Shown here: in pieces, positions 1-8,195 of the stretch
How positions within the stretch are numbered: position 1 is the stretch's first letter
Layout of the letters: the number at the start of each line of letters is the position of its first letter
Assembly (NCBI RefSeq): GCF_009933335.1
Contig: NZ_MAEL01000002.1
Span: 1-56,538 of the forward strand
Reading direction: 5' to 3'
Source: Candidatus Enterococcus willemsii
GTDB lineage: Bacteria > Bacillota > Bacilli > Lactobacillales > Enterococcaceae
Length of the DNA stretch: 56,538 nucleotides
Position numbers and translations under genes: made by a program
Notes under the pieces: generated by a model
Seen by the model: only the letters and a program-made list of their open reading frames with translations
Databases searched by the model: none
What the model was told of the DNA's origin: nothing

Positions 1-348
1 TCTTCTTACATAACTAAATCGCTTTTAAACACCTTTAAATCAACATTTGAAAGGAATTTCATTCGAATATGAAAAAATTTTTTATCACAAACTCTTTTTA
101 GACTATTTTCTTTTCAAAATGATTTACAGTCTTTACTTTTGTTATTTTTTAGAATGAAGTTTTACAAAGAATAAAAATAACAGGAAAAATAATAAGAATT
201 ATCGCATTTTTACATTAAATCTAAAAACAAATAGAAAACCTTTACATTAAAATAAAATGAGATAGATAAAAAAACATATTTTTAAAGGTGATTTTCTCAA
301 AAAATCTGTCTCAAACACTTAGAAATTTTACAAAAAAAAGAAGCACCT
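1..348. other. AT-rich intergenic region, no gene seen
   Basis: No frame here has a plausible ribosome binding site plus coding-like sequence. An 11-base direct repeat (TTTACATTAAA) lies at 209-219 and 241-251, 32 bases apart, roughly three helical turns. The last part (332-348) belongs to the terminator of the neighbouring gene. The left neighbour lies outside the window, so the role of the region (promoter or spacer) cannot be judged. Confidence 0.6.
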
Positions 349-362
349 TTAAAAAAGTTGCT
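332..362 (-). terminator. Terminator of the DUF1803 gene
   Basis: On the minus strand a stem AGCAACTTT/AAAGGTGCT (one mismatch, 342-362) is followed by a run of eight T (332-339). It overlaps the stop codon of the upstream gene. Confidence 0.7.
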
Positions 363-1146
363 CCTCAAATTGAATAAGGGTTAGTGATGTTTTACCTAAT
401 TGTTGCAAAACACCACCTAAAATAGCTCGTTGTATCCCTTCTGATAATTGCAAAAATTCCTCAAGCCAATACGGCTCCCATTTTTCAGTTGTCACTGGTG
501 AAAGCAACACTAATGAATCATCCACGATTCCAAACTTCTCTAATGATTCTAAAAAAACACTCGGTTGTAGTTTCCGTCCATTGTCTATCTTTTCTAAAAT
601 GACTTGAATTTGATCTAAATAATATTGGATATTCACATCGCCAATCAGTCGTTGCACCTCAGAAAATACTTGCTGCGATTCATCTGTTCGTAAATAGTTA
701 AAATAAGCCGGCAAAGTCAATACCCATTCTTCTTGTGAAAGAGACAAAATCGTCAATTCTCCGTTAGTTACGACATGTGTATAGCTAAATGTTTGATCAG
801 AAGGAATCCCATAAATCAATTCGTCTCGCTTTACAAGCTTAGCCAACAATACCACTTGCGATGCCTCATCTATTTCAGAAAGAATTCTCTCTATCCAGAC
901 CGAGATCACTCGTTCATCAAATTCTAGCACTGGAAATCCTAAAGAATAACGATGATTTTCACGCTGAACAATGCCATGCTTAATCAATTGACCCAAGCGC
1001 TTATCAATTTTCTCTCCTAGCATCGTTTTCAATTGTCTGAGAGTAGGTTGCGATTGTTTGTTAAGTATATCAACTAATTCTTTAAAAAAAGTACTGCGTA
1101 ATAAAACCTTTAATTGCTCATCGTCTGTTTCAAAAATAACTTTCAT
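349..1146 (-). CDS. DUF1803 domain protein, function unknown
   Basis: A 265-residue soluble protein with no signal peptide or membrane segment. It resembles the DUF1803 proteins of enterococci and streptococci, which have no established function. The N-terminal 60 residues look like a winged-helix-type fold (a run of helices, then a short basic stretch around LGQLIKHGIVQRENHRY), so a regulatory role is conceivable, but this is inference. The ATG at 1146 has a good site (AGGAG, 8-base spacing). It lies only 70 bases downstream of ppaC, and the ppaC terminator occupies most of that gap, so no separate promoter fits. Its expression probably depends on read-through from ppaC. Confidence 0.75.
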   Translation of the reverse strand: MKVIFETDDEQLKVLLRSTFFKELVDILNKQSQPTLRQLKTMLGEKIDKRLGQLIKHGIVQRENHRYSLGFPVLEFDERVISVWIERILSEIDEASQVVLLAKLVKRDELIYGIPSDQTFSYTHVVTNGELTILSLSQEEWVLTLPAYFNYLRTDESQQVFSEVQRLIGDVNIQYYLDQIQVILEKIDNGRKLQPSVFLESLEKFGIVDDSLVLLSPVTTEKWEPYWLEEFLQLSEGIQRAILGGVLQQLGKTSLTLIQFEEQLF

Positions 1147-1163
1147 TAAATATTCTCCTAATG

Positions 1164-1202
1164 AAAAAACACCAGAAACGAAGCTAGTTTCCGTCTCTGG
1201 TG
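1164..1202 (-). terminator. ppaC terminator/attenuator before DUF1803
   Basis: Minus-strand stem CACCAGAGACG/CGTTTCTGGTG (one G-T pair; arms at 1192-1202 and 1170-1180), followed by six T at 1164-1169. It ends 18 bases before the DUF1803 start codon, so it could act as an attenuator rather than a full stop. Confidence 0.85.
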
Positions 1203-1216
1203 GTTTTCTACAAAAA

Positions 1217-2143
1217 TTAATTAAAGCTTTCAGTTAATTGAGGTACCACTTGTTTTTTACGAGAAACAACACCTTGCAAGAACGCACGATTATTGTCTAA
1301 AGTCACTGCAAAAGCTTTTTCAACATTAGCTTTTGGATCACCTACAACTAGCAATTCAGAATCACTATCTAAAATATTTGTAACTACTAATAAAAATAAA
1401 TCGTAACCATTTTCACTATTAGCTTTTGCCATCGCAGCCTCAAGTTCTGCTTGACGCGCAAATACTTCTGCTAAGTCAACTGTATTGATTTGCGCAATAC
1501 GCACATTTTTGTCAGCCATTGGGAAACTTTTTGCATCCAGGTCTAACAACGTTTCAACAGATTTATCGCTCAATTTCGTACCAGCTTTTAGCATTTCTAA
1601 GCCATACACTTCTACATCCACTCCTGCAATTTCAGCTAAAGCTTTCGCTGCCTGTACATCTTCATCTGTACAAGTAGGAGATTTAAATAATAAGGTATCT
1701 GAAACAATTGCAGACAACATCATACCTGCAACCGCTTGAGGGATTTCTACATGATTCTCTTTGTACATTTTGTAAATAATTGTACTTGTACATCCTACTG
1801 GCTCTGCACGATAGTACAATGGATTTGCTGTTTCAAAATTTGCAATACGGTGATGATCAACAACTGATAAGACCGTCACATCAGCAATGTCTGCCACACT
1901 TTGTTGAAATTCATTATGATCCACTAACATGACACTATCTGTTTCATTTGCAACCGTTTCAACTACACGAGGCGCAGCTGTTTTAAAATAATCTAATGCA
2001 TATTGCGTTTCTTCACTAGGCTCTCCCAAAGCAACAGCTTCTGCATCTTTTCCTAGTTCTCTTTGTAATTCAGCAAAGGCAATCGCAGCACCAATTGCAT
2101 CAGTATCTGGATTTTGGTGTCCGAAAATTAAAATTTTTGACAT
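1217..2143 (-). CDS. ppaC: Manganese-dependent inorganic pyrophosphatase (family II)
   Basis: Hydrolyses pyrophosphate to two phosphates in the cytoplasm and so pulls biosynthetic reactions forward. The N-terminal DHH domain shows the family II metal motifs: [10 protein letters not shown] at the start, MLVDHNE near residue 75 and VVDHHR near residue 95. The C-terminal DHHA2 domain ends with the SRKKQVVP substrate motif. About 308 residues is the usual family length. I place the start at ATG 2143, because GGAG lies 9 bases before it; the five upstream codons of the open frame lack a better site. It is monocistronic or co-read with the DUF1803 gene downstream. Confidence 0.95.
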   Translation of the reverse strand: MSKILIFGHQNPDTDAIGAAIAFAELQRELGKDAEAVALGEPSEETQYALDYFKTAAPRVVETVANETDSVMLVDHNEFQQSVADIADVTVLSVVDHHRIANFETANPLYYRAEPVGCTSTIIYKMYKENHVEIPQAVAGMMLSAIVSDTLLFKSPTCTDEDVQAAKALAEIAGVDVEVYGLEMLKAGTKLSDKSVETLLDLDAKSFPMADKNVRIAQINTVDLAEVFARQAELEAAMAKANSENGYDLFLLVVTNILDSDSELLVVGDPKANVEKAFAVTLDNNRAFLQGVVSRKKQVVPQLTESFN

Positions 2144-2176
2144 ATCATTTCGCTCCAATCTTTCAATTCAAAGTTA

Positions 2177-2185
2177 ATGATAGCA
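2177..2185 (-). promoter_or_regulatory. Candidate ppaC promoter (extended -10)
   Basis: Minus strand TATCAT preceded by TGC, giving an extended -10 element about 35 bases upstream of the ppaC start. The -35 region is poor. Confidence 0.4.
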
Positions 2186-2250
2186 AAATCAAATGAAAAT
2201 TTCCATCACTTTCTTACGATTCTTTTAGTAAATCTTCGAGTTCTCTCGCT

Positions 2251-2283
2251 GTTTCTTCATTTTACTGAATAAAATGAAGAAAC
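2251..2283. repeat. Perfect 14-bp inverted repeat
   Basis: GTTTCTTCATTTTA at 2251-2264 and its exact reverse complement at 2270-2283, separated by CTGAA. There is no T-run on either strand, so it is not a standard terminator. It lies between the pflA terminator and the ppaC promoter. Confidence 0.85.
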
Positions 2284-2289
2284 GACACT

Positions 2290-2330
2290 AAAAATACCCG
2301 AACCCTAGTTATTCCTACTTAGAGTTCAGG
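2290..2330 (-). terminator. pflBA terminator
   Basis: Minus-strand stem CCTGAACTCTA/TAGGGTTCGGG (two T-G pairs; arms 2320-2330 and 2297-2307), followed by TATTTTT. It lies just downstream of the pflA stop codon. Confidence 0.8.
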
Positions 2331-2347
2331 CATATGTGTTTAATTAG

Positions 2348-3115
2348 TTATCTCGTTAAATACCCCGTATAATCATCTACATGCAATAACGCTTTCGCAT
2401 TTTTTACACGCTCTTGACCTGGAGGTTCAATTCCTTCTAATGGATATTTCAAGCCAAGTTCATCCCATTTATATTTGCCCATTGTATGGTAAGGTAGAAT
2501 TTCCACTTTATCAACATTTTTCAATGTTTTAATAAAACTATCTAAACGAATTAAAAATTCATCGTAGTCACTACGTTGCGGCACTAATACATGGCGAATC
2601 CAAACAGGTTTATTAATCTCCGATAAATATTTTGCCATTTCTAAGATATTATCATTTGTTTGCGTCGTCAATTTTCGATGCGCGTCATTATCAATATGTT
2701 TAATATCAAATAACAACAAATCTGTATATTTCATTAATTCTTCAAATTTACTAAAGAACGGCTCTTCTCGTGTAAATGGTTTCCCACAAGTATCAAGCGT
2801 CGTATGGATTCCTTGCGCTTTTGCTTTTTTAAATAAATCAATCAAAAAGTCTACTTGTAGTAATGGCTCCCCACCACTTACAGTAATTCCGCCTTTTTCT
2901 CCCCAATACGCTTTATACTTCGCTGCTTCTTCTAAGACATCATCTGCGGTTCTCAAAGATGCTTTTGGGTCATTGATCTTCCAAGTATCTGGATTATGGC
3001 AAAATTGACAGCGCATCCGACAACCTTGAGCGAATACGATAAAACGAACACCTGGTCCATCAACTGTCCCAAAACTTTCAGTAGAATGTATTCTTCCCAT
3101 TACTGGAGTCGTCAT
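2348..3115 (-). CDS. pflA: Pyruvate formate-lyase activating enzyme (radical SAM)
   Basis: Uses a 4Fe-4S cluster and S-adenosylmethionine to place the glycyl radical on pyruvate formate-lyase under anaerobic conditions. The cluster motif CRMRCQFC (C-x3-C-x2-C) is near residue 35, and the SAM-binding GGEP motif follows near residue 85. About 255 residues is normal. I choose ATG 3115 (MTTPVMGRIH), which has AGAGGG a few bases upstream. The 15 extra residues of the longer frame overlap the intergenic hairpin and do not look like family sequence. It is the second gene of the pflB-pflA operon. Confidence 0.95.
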   Translation of the reverse strand: MTTPVMGRIHSTESFGTVDGPGVRFIVFAQGCRMRCQFCHNPDTWKINDPKASLRTADDVLEEAAKYKAYWGEKGGITVSGGEPLLQVDFLIDLFKKAKAQGIHTTLDTCGKPFTREEPFFSKFEELMKYTDLLLFDIKHIDNDAHRKLTTQTNDNILEMAKYLSEINKPVWIRHVLVPQRSDYDEFLIRLDSFIKTLKNVDKVEILPYHTMGKYKWDELGLKYPLEGIEPPGQERVKNAKALLHVDDYTGYLTR

Positions 3116-3139
3116 AAAAATCCCTCTTTCTTTAGAAAA

Positions 3140-3164
3140 GAGGATGACACTGATTGTCACCCTC
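3140..3164 (-). terminator. Hairpin between pflB and pflA (attenuator or processing site)
   Basis: Minus-strand stem GAGGGTGACA/TGTCATCCTC (one G-T pair) with a five-base loop, followed by TTTTC. It lies 15 bases after the pflB stop and 25 before pflA. Expected effect: partial termination or 3'-end protection of the pflB message, giving much more PflB than activase. Confidence 0.65.
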
Positions 3165-3178
3165 TATATTTTCAACAA

Positions 3179-5458
3179 TTATAATTTATCATGTGACGTT
3201 CTTGAAATAACATCCGCTTGTTGTTCAGGTGTTAAATCACGGAATTTCACAGCATATCCAGAAACACGAATAGTTAAGTTTGGATATTTTTCTGGGTGTT
3301 TTTGTGCATCAATCAATAATTCATTTGTAAAGACATTGACATTAATATGGTAACCACCTTTATCAAAGTAACCATCCAAGACATTTCTTAAATTGTTAAT
3401 TCTTGTCTCATCGTCTTTACCTAATCCATTTGGATTGATTGTTTGAGTATTTGAAATACCATCTAAAGCGTGGGTATATTCTAAACGGGCAGTTGAATTT
3501 AATGAAGCTAATAAGCCATTTTTCTCACCTAAGAATTTACCGTCTTGATAACTTGGATTTGCCCCTGGAGCAAGAGGTTTACCTGCACGGCGTCCATCTG
3601 GTGTATTCCCTGTCGCTTTACCGTAAACCACATTTGACGTAATTGTTAACAATGATGTTGTCGGTGTTGAATTACGATATGTGTGTTGACGTTTAATTTG
3701 CGTCATGAAGTAATCTAAAATCCAATTAGCCATTGCATCTGCTTCTTCATTATCATTTCCGTAAGTTGGAAACTCGTTTTGAGGAACATAATCAATAGCC
3801 ATACCATCTTCATCACGGATAACTTTCACGTTACCATGTTTAATTGCCATCACACTATCAGCAGCATGTGAAATACCAGCAATCCCTGTCGCAAATGTGC
3901 GTTTCAAATCAGAATCCATTGTCGCTAATTGTGCAGCTTCGTACGCATATTTATCATGCATATAATGAATCACATTTAATGTATTTACATATAATTCTGC
4001 TAACCAATCCATAATATCTTTAAAGCGTTCCATAAATTCATGGTAATCTAACGTTTCACCTGTCATTGGACGGAATTTAGGCGCGACTTGCATTTTAGTT
4101 TTTTCATCCACACCACCATTGATTGCATACAATACCGCTTTCGCTAAGTTTGCGCGAGCACCGAAGAATTGCATATCTTTACCAACAACTGTTGCAGATA
4201 CACAACAAGCAATTGCACAATCATCAGATCCCCAATTTTCACGTAATAAATCATCATTTTCAAATTGAATAGATGAGCTTTCTTTAGCAATTTTAGCGGC
4301 AAATGTTCTGAACCCTTCTGGCAAGCGAGAAGAATACAATACCGTCAAATTAGGTTCTGGAGATGGTCCCATATTTGTTAAAGTGTGTAAAATACGGAAA
4401 TCATTTTTAGTCACTAATGAACGTCCGTCCATACCCATACCAGCAATTGATAACGTCGCCCAGATTGGATAACCAGAGAACAATTGATTGTATTCCGGTG
4501 TTCGTGCGAATTTCACCATACGTAATTTCATAATCAAGTGATCGATCATTTCCTGTGCATCAAATTCAGTAATCAATCCGCGATCTAAATCACGTTGAAT
4601 ATACACATCAAGGAAAGCAGAAATACGACCAATAGACATCGCAGCACCATTTTGTGATTTGATTGCTCCTAAATAACCAAAGTACAACCATTGGATGGCT
4701 TCTTGGGCATTTTCGGCTGGACGTGAAATATCGAAGCCATATGAAGCTGCCATTTTTTTCAAGTCATTCAACGCACGGTATTGTTCAGTGATCTCTTCGC
4801 GTAAACGAATCACATCATCAGTCATCACTTTATTTCCTGTATTATCATGATCTTTTTTCTTTTGTTCCATCATGAAATCCACACCATACAATGCAATACG
4901 ACGATAATCCCCAATAATACGACCACGACCATATGCATCTGGTAGTCCAGTAATAATTTTATTTTTACGTGCTAAACGCATTTCAGGAGTGTAAACATCA
5001 AACACACCTTGGTTATGTGTTTTACGCCAGTCTGTAAAAATTTTCGTCATCTCTGGATCTGCTTCATAACCATTGGAAATCAGCGCATTATTTGCCATAT
5101 TGATACCACCAAATGGTTGGAATGCTTGTTTTAATGGTACATCTGTTTGTAAACCTACAATTTTTTCTTCTTCTTTAATTAGATAACCTGGTGCATGCGA
5201 AGTTAATGTTGATGGAATATTGGCGTCCATGTCATAAACACCATTTTGTTTGTGTTCCACTTCAAATAATTCTTGTAATTTTGTCCACAATTTGTCTGTA
5301 CTAGGAGCAATCCCTTCTAAAAAGCTATCATCTCCACGGTACTCAGTGTAGTTCGCTTGAATAAAATCACGTGTATTAATTTCTTTTTGCCATTGTCCGC
5401 CTTTAAAACCTTCCCAAGCATTATTTAATTGTTCTGTTTTGTCTACTACTGATGCCAT
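3179..5458 (-). CDS. pflB: Formate C-acetyltransferase (pyruvate formate-lyase)
   Basis: Converts pyruvate and CoA to acetyl-CoA and formate in anaerobic mixed-acid fermentation, in the cytoplasm. The 759-residue length matches the family. The catalytic cysteine pair is visible in CAIACCVSA near residue 420, and the glycyl-radical site in RVSGYA with the radical glycine at residue 734. ATG 5458 is preceded by AGGAGG. It is followed by a hairpin and then pflA. A good sigma-A promoter lies upstream (5510-5537), and an imperfect TTGTGA-type palindrome at 5620-5639 could be a redox-regulator site. Confidence 0.97.
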   Translation of the reverse strand: MASVVDKTEQLNNAWEGFKGGQWQKEINTRDFIQANYTEYRGDDSFLEGIAPSTDKLWTKLQELFEVEHKQNGVYDMDANIPSTLTSHAPGYLIKEEEKIVGLQTDVPLKQAFQPFGGINMANNALISNGYEADPEMTKIFTDWRKTHNQGVFDVYTPEMRLARKNKIITGLPDAYGRGRIIGDYRRIALYGVDFMMEQKKKDHDNTGNKVMTDDVIRLREEITEQYRALNDLKKMAASYGFDISRPAENAQEAIQWLYFGYLGAIKSQNGAAMSIGRISAFLDVYIQRDLDRGLITEFDAQEMIDHLIMKLRMVKFARTPEYNQLFSGYPIWATLSIAGMGMDGRSLVTKNDFRILHTLTNMGPSPEPNLTVLYSSRLPEGFRTFAAKIAKESSSIQFENDDLLRENWGSDDCAIACCVSATVVGKDMQFFGARANLAKAVLYAINGGVDEKTKMQVAPKFRPMTGETLDYHEFMERFKDIMDWLAELYVNTLNVIHYMHDKYAYEAAQLATMDSDLKRTFATGIAGISHAADSVMAIKHGNVKVIRDEDGMAIDYVPQNEFPTYGNDNEEADAMANWILDYFMTQIKRQHTYRNSTPTTSLLTITSNVVYGKATGNTPDGRRAGKPLAPGANPSYQDGKFLGEKNGLLASLNSTARLEYTHALDGISNTQTINPNGLGKDDETRINNLRNVLDGYFDKGGYHINVNVFTNELLIDAQKHPEKYPNLTIRVSGYAVKFRDLTPEQQADVISRTSHDKL

Positions 5459-5509
5459 TTGTGTTCCTCCTTATTTTCTGTTCACTTATTGTAACAGCTC
5501 TACGTGAAT

Positions 5510-5537
5510 AGTATAACACGAAAGAATTTCTTTGCAA
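5510..5537 (-). promoter_or_regulatory. pflB promoter
   Basis: Minus strand -35 TTGCAA (5532-5537), 16-base spacer, -10 TATACT (5510-5515). The start codon follows about 50 bases downstream, after AGGAGG. Confidence 0.75.
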
Positions 5538-5619
5538 CCATTTTCATATTTGTTTTTTAACAAATTTATATAAAAAACAAAACAAACTAAATAAAAAGCT
5601 TTTAAATCAATATTTTTAA

Positions 5620-5639
5620 TTGTGATAAATAAATCATAA
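5620..5639. promoter_or_regulatory. Imperfect TTGTGA palindrome upstream of pflB
   Basis: TTGTGAT at 5620-5626 and ATCATAA at 5633-5639 form an imperfect inverted repeat. Rex sites (TTGTGA-N6-TCACAA) and Crp/Fnr-type sites have similar arms, but the spacing here is two bases longer and one base differs. It lies about 85 bases upstream of the -35 box. Confidence 0.3.
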
Positions 5640-5670
5640 TTACCCAAAATTAAATGTTACAAAATGAACA

Positions 5671-5719
5671 ATAAAGAAAAACAACCAGCTCTCTGTATTA
5701 TCACAGAGAGCTGGTTGTT
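5671..5719 (-). terminator. parEC terminator
   Basis: A near-perfect 17-bp stem (arms 5703-5719 and 5680-5696 around ACAACCAGCTCTCTGT), followed on the minus strand by TTTTTCTTT. Confidence 0.93.
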
Positions 5720-5727
5720 TCCTTTAG

Positions 5728-8184
5728 CTATATAACAGTTTCTTCCGTAGGTAAAGCGGGATCGATAAGCTCGATAACCGAATTGACCTCTCCTGCTTTT
5801 TCATCTAACACAAACGAACCATTTGAAGTTCGCTCATTAATTGGGATATCATCCGTAGAAATTATTTTTTCTACTGTATTTTTTATTTGCAACTCTTTGT
5901 GCTCACCGTCACCCATATAAATCACACGATGTGGATTTTTCTTCAATTCTCGTAAAATCATCACACCACGTTTGGCGCGACCTAGTTGGCTTAATTCTTG
6001 TGCCAACATTCGTTTTACGGCTCCGCGTTGTGTCACAACTACAATTGGACTATCTCCATCTGGATAGACCAACGTACCATTAACAACAAAATCTTTGTCC
6101 TTCAGATTCATTGATTTTACTCCAGCTGCTTTTGGTCCAACAACAGGTACTTCGTTTAGAGAAAATCTTAATCCAAATCCTAAACGACTCGCCAAGAACA
6201 CATCCATATTGTCTTCTTGATTTGTCAAAAAGACATTTACTAATTCATCTGTATCAGATTTAAATTTAATTATTTGCAATGGACGACTCTTGTAAGTTCT
6301 CCATGGTTCAAATTCAGTCATTCTCGTTTGCTTAATTAATCCTTCTCTACTTATGAGTACAAAATTTTTCAACGGATCCAGTTCAGTGTACGTATAGACG
6401 GCCAAAATAGATTCATCTACTGAAAAATTCAATAACGTTTGCGATACATGTTCACCGATTTCTTTCCAACGTAAATCAGGCAATTCATGTACGGGACGAT
6501 AAATGACATTTCCTTTATTTGTAACTAAAAGCAAATGATCGAGCGTGTTTGCTTGGCCACTGTATAAGACGTAGTCGCCTTCTTTCATTCCTAATTCTTC
6601 AGGTTTCGATGCAGCATAAGATCGCAAGCTACTACGTTTGATATACCCTTCATGTGTGACTGTTACAACAACATCTTCCTGTGCAACTAAAACTTCTGTG
6701 TCGATTTTAATCTCTTGAATTTCATCTTCAATTTCAGTTAAACGCGCTTGGCTATATTGTTTTTTCACTTCACGCAATTCTTTTTTGATAACTTTTAATA
6801 GTTCTCTTTCGTCACCAATAATTTTTTTCAATTCAGAAATTAATGCCGCTAATTCTTCTGCTTCTGCACGCAATTGCGTAATATCTGTATTTGTTAAGCG
6901 ATATAGTTGCAAAGTAACAATCGCTTCAGCTTGTTCTTCGGTAAATTGATGCTGAATCACTAAATTATTCTTCGCATCTTTTTTGTCTTTACTTCCTCGA
7001 ATGGTTGCAATGACTTCATCTAAAATAGATAGTGCTTTAATTAAACCATCTACGATATGTTGACGCTTTTCTGCTTTATTTAAATCATACTGACTGCGTT
7101 GTAGGACAACATTACGACGATGTTCAATATAACTTTGCAAAATATGTTTTAATCCTACTTGTTGTGGTCGCATTTGATCAATTGCCACCATATTAAAATT
7201 ATAATTAATTTGTAAGTCGGTATTTTTAAATAAATAGTTTAGAATGCCTTCTGCGTTAACATCTTTTTTTAATTCAACAACAATTTGCAATCCTGTTCGG
7301 TCACTTTCATCACGAACTTCAGCGATACCTTCTATGCGTTTATTTAAACGGATTTCATCCATTTTTTTAACAAGATTCGCTTTATTCACTTCATAAGGCA
7401 CTTCATTAATCACAATTTGTTGCTTGCCACCACGTAAATCCTCAATTTTTGTTTTTGAGCGTAAGATAACTTTCCCTTTGCCTGTTTCATACGCTTTTTT
7501 AATTTCGGATTTCCCTTGTAAAATCCCTCCTGTTGGAAAGTCAGGACCGGGAATGAATTCCATCAATTTATCCAAACTTGCTTGAGGATGATCAATTAGA
7601 TAAATCGTGCCATTAATCACTTCTTCTAAGTTATGTGTTGGAATTTCGGTCGCATATCCTGCAGAAATCCCCGTTGAACCATTAACTAATAAATTGGGGT
7701 ATTTCGCTGGTAAAACAGTCGGTTCTTTTTCAGTATCATCAAAGTTCCAAACGAATTCGACTGTGTCTTTTTCAATATCTTTTAACAATTCCCCACTTAA
7801 TTGGGACAACCGCGCTTCTGTATAACGCATAGCAGCTGGTGGATCGCCATCCATACTTCCGTTATTCCCATGCATTTCAATCAAAATGGCACGTAATTTC
7901 CAATCTTGACTCATCCGTACCATCGCTTCATAAATACTACTGTCACCATGCGGATGGTAATTCCCCATAATATTTCCGACTGATTTAGCCGACTTGCGGA
8001 AGCCTTTTTCAAAGGTATTTCCATCTTTATTCATCGAATACAAAATCCGACGTTGAACAGGTTTTAAACCATCACGAATATCTGGTAATGCACGTTCTTG
8101 AATAATGTATTTGGAGTATCGACCAAAGCGATCTCCCATCACTTCTTCTAATGTTAATTCTTGAATATTACTCTCGTGTTCCAA
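5728..8184 (-). CDS. parC: DNA topoisomerase IV subunit A
   Basis: Breakage-reunion subunit that decatenates daughter chromosomes, acting as an A2B2 complex with ParE. The catalytic tyrosine is Y121 in RYTEARL. The quinolone-determining segment reads HPHGDSSIYE; S82 and E86 correspond to E. coli S80 and E84 and are the wild-type residues. The C-terminal beta-pinwheel follows from about residue 500. At 818 residues it has normal length. The start codon is TTG (8184) with an excellent AGGAGG site 7 bases away; no upstream ATG is available. It starts 12 bases after the parE stop, so translation is probably coupled. Confidence 0.96.
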   Translation of the reverse strand: MEHESNIQELTLEEVMGDRFGRYSKYIIQERALPDIRDGLKPVQRRILYSMNKDGNTFEKGFRKSAKSVGNIMGNYHPHGDSSIYEAMVRMSQDWKLRAILIEMHGNNGSMDGDPPAAMRYTEARLSQLSGELLKDIEKDTVEFVWNFDDTEKEPTVLPAKYPNLLVNGSTGISAGYATEIPTHNLEEVINGTIYLIDHPQASLDKLMEFIPGPDFPTGGILQGKSEIKKAYETGKGKVILRSKTKIEDLRGGKQQIVINEVPYEVNKANLVKKMDEIRLNKRIEGIAEVRDESDRTGLQIVVELKKDVNAEGILNYLFKNTDLQINYNFNMVAIDQMRPQQVGLKHILQSYIEHRRNVVLQRSQYDLNKAEKRQHIVDGLIKALSILDEVIATIRGSKDKKDAKNNLVIQHQFTEEQAEAIVTLQLYRLTNTDITQLRAEAEELAALISELKKIIGDERELLKVIKKELREVKKQYSQARLTEIEDEIQEIKIDTEVLVAQEDVVVTVTHEGYIKRSSLRSYAASKPEELGMKEGDYVLYSGQANTLDHLLLVTNKGNVIYRPVHELPDLRWKEIGEHVSQTLLNFSVDESILAVYTYTELDPLKNFVLISREGLIKQTRMTEFEPWRTYKSRPLQIIKFKSDTDELVNVFLTNQEDNMDVFLASRLGFGLRFSLNEVPVVGPKAAGVKSMNLKDKDFVVNGTLVYPDGDSPIVVVTQRGAVKRMLAQELSQLGRAKRGVMILRELKKNPHRVIYMGDGEHKELQIKNTVEKIISTDDIPINERTSNGSFVLDEKAGEVNSVIELIDPALPTEETVI

Positions 8185-8195
8185 GAGACCACCTC

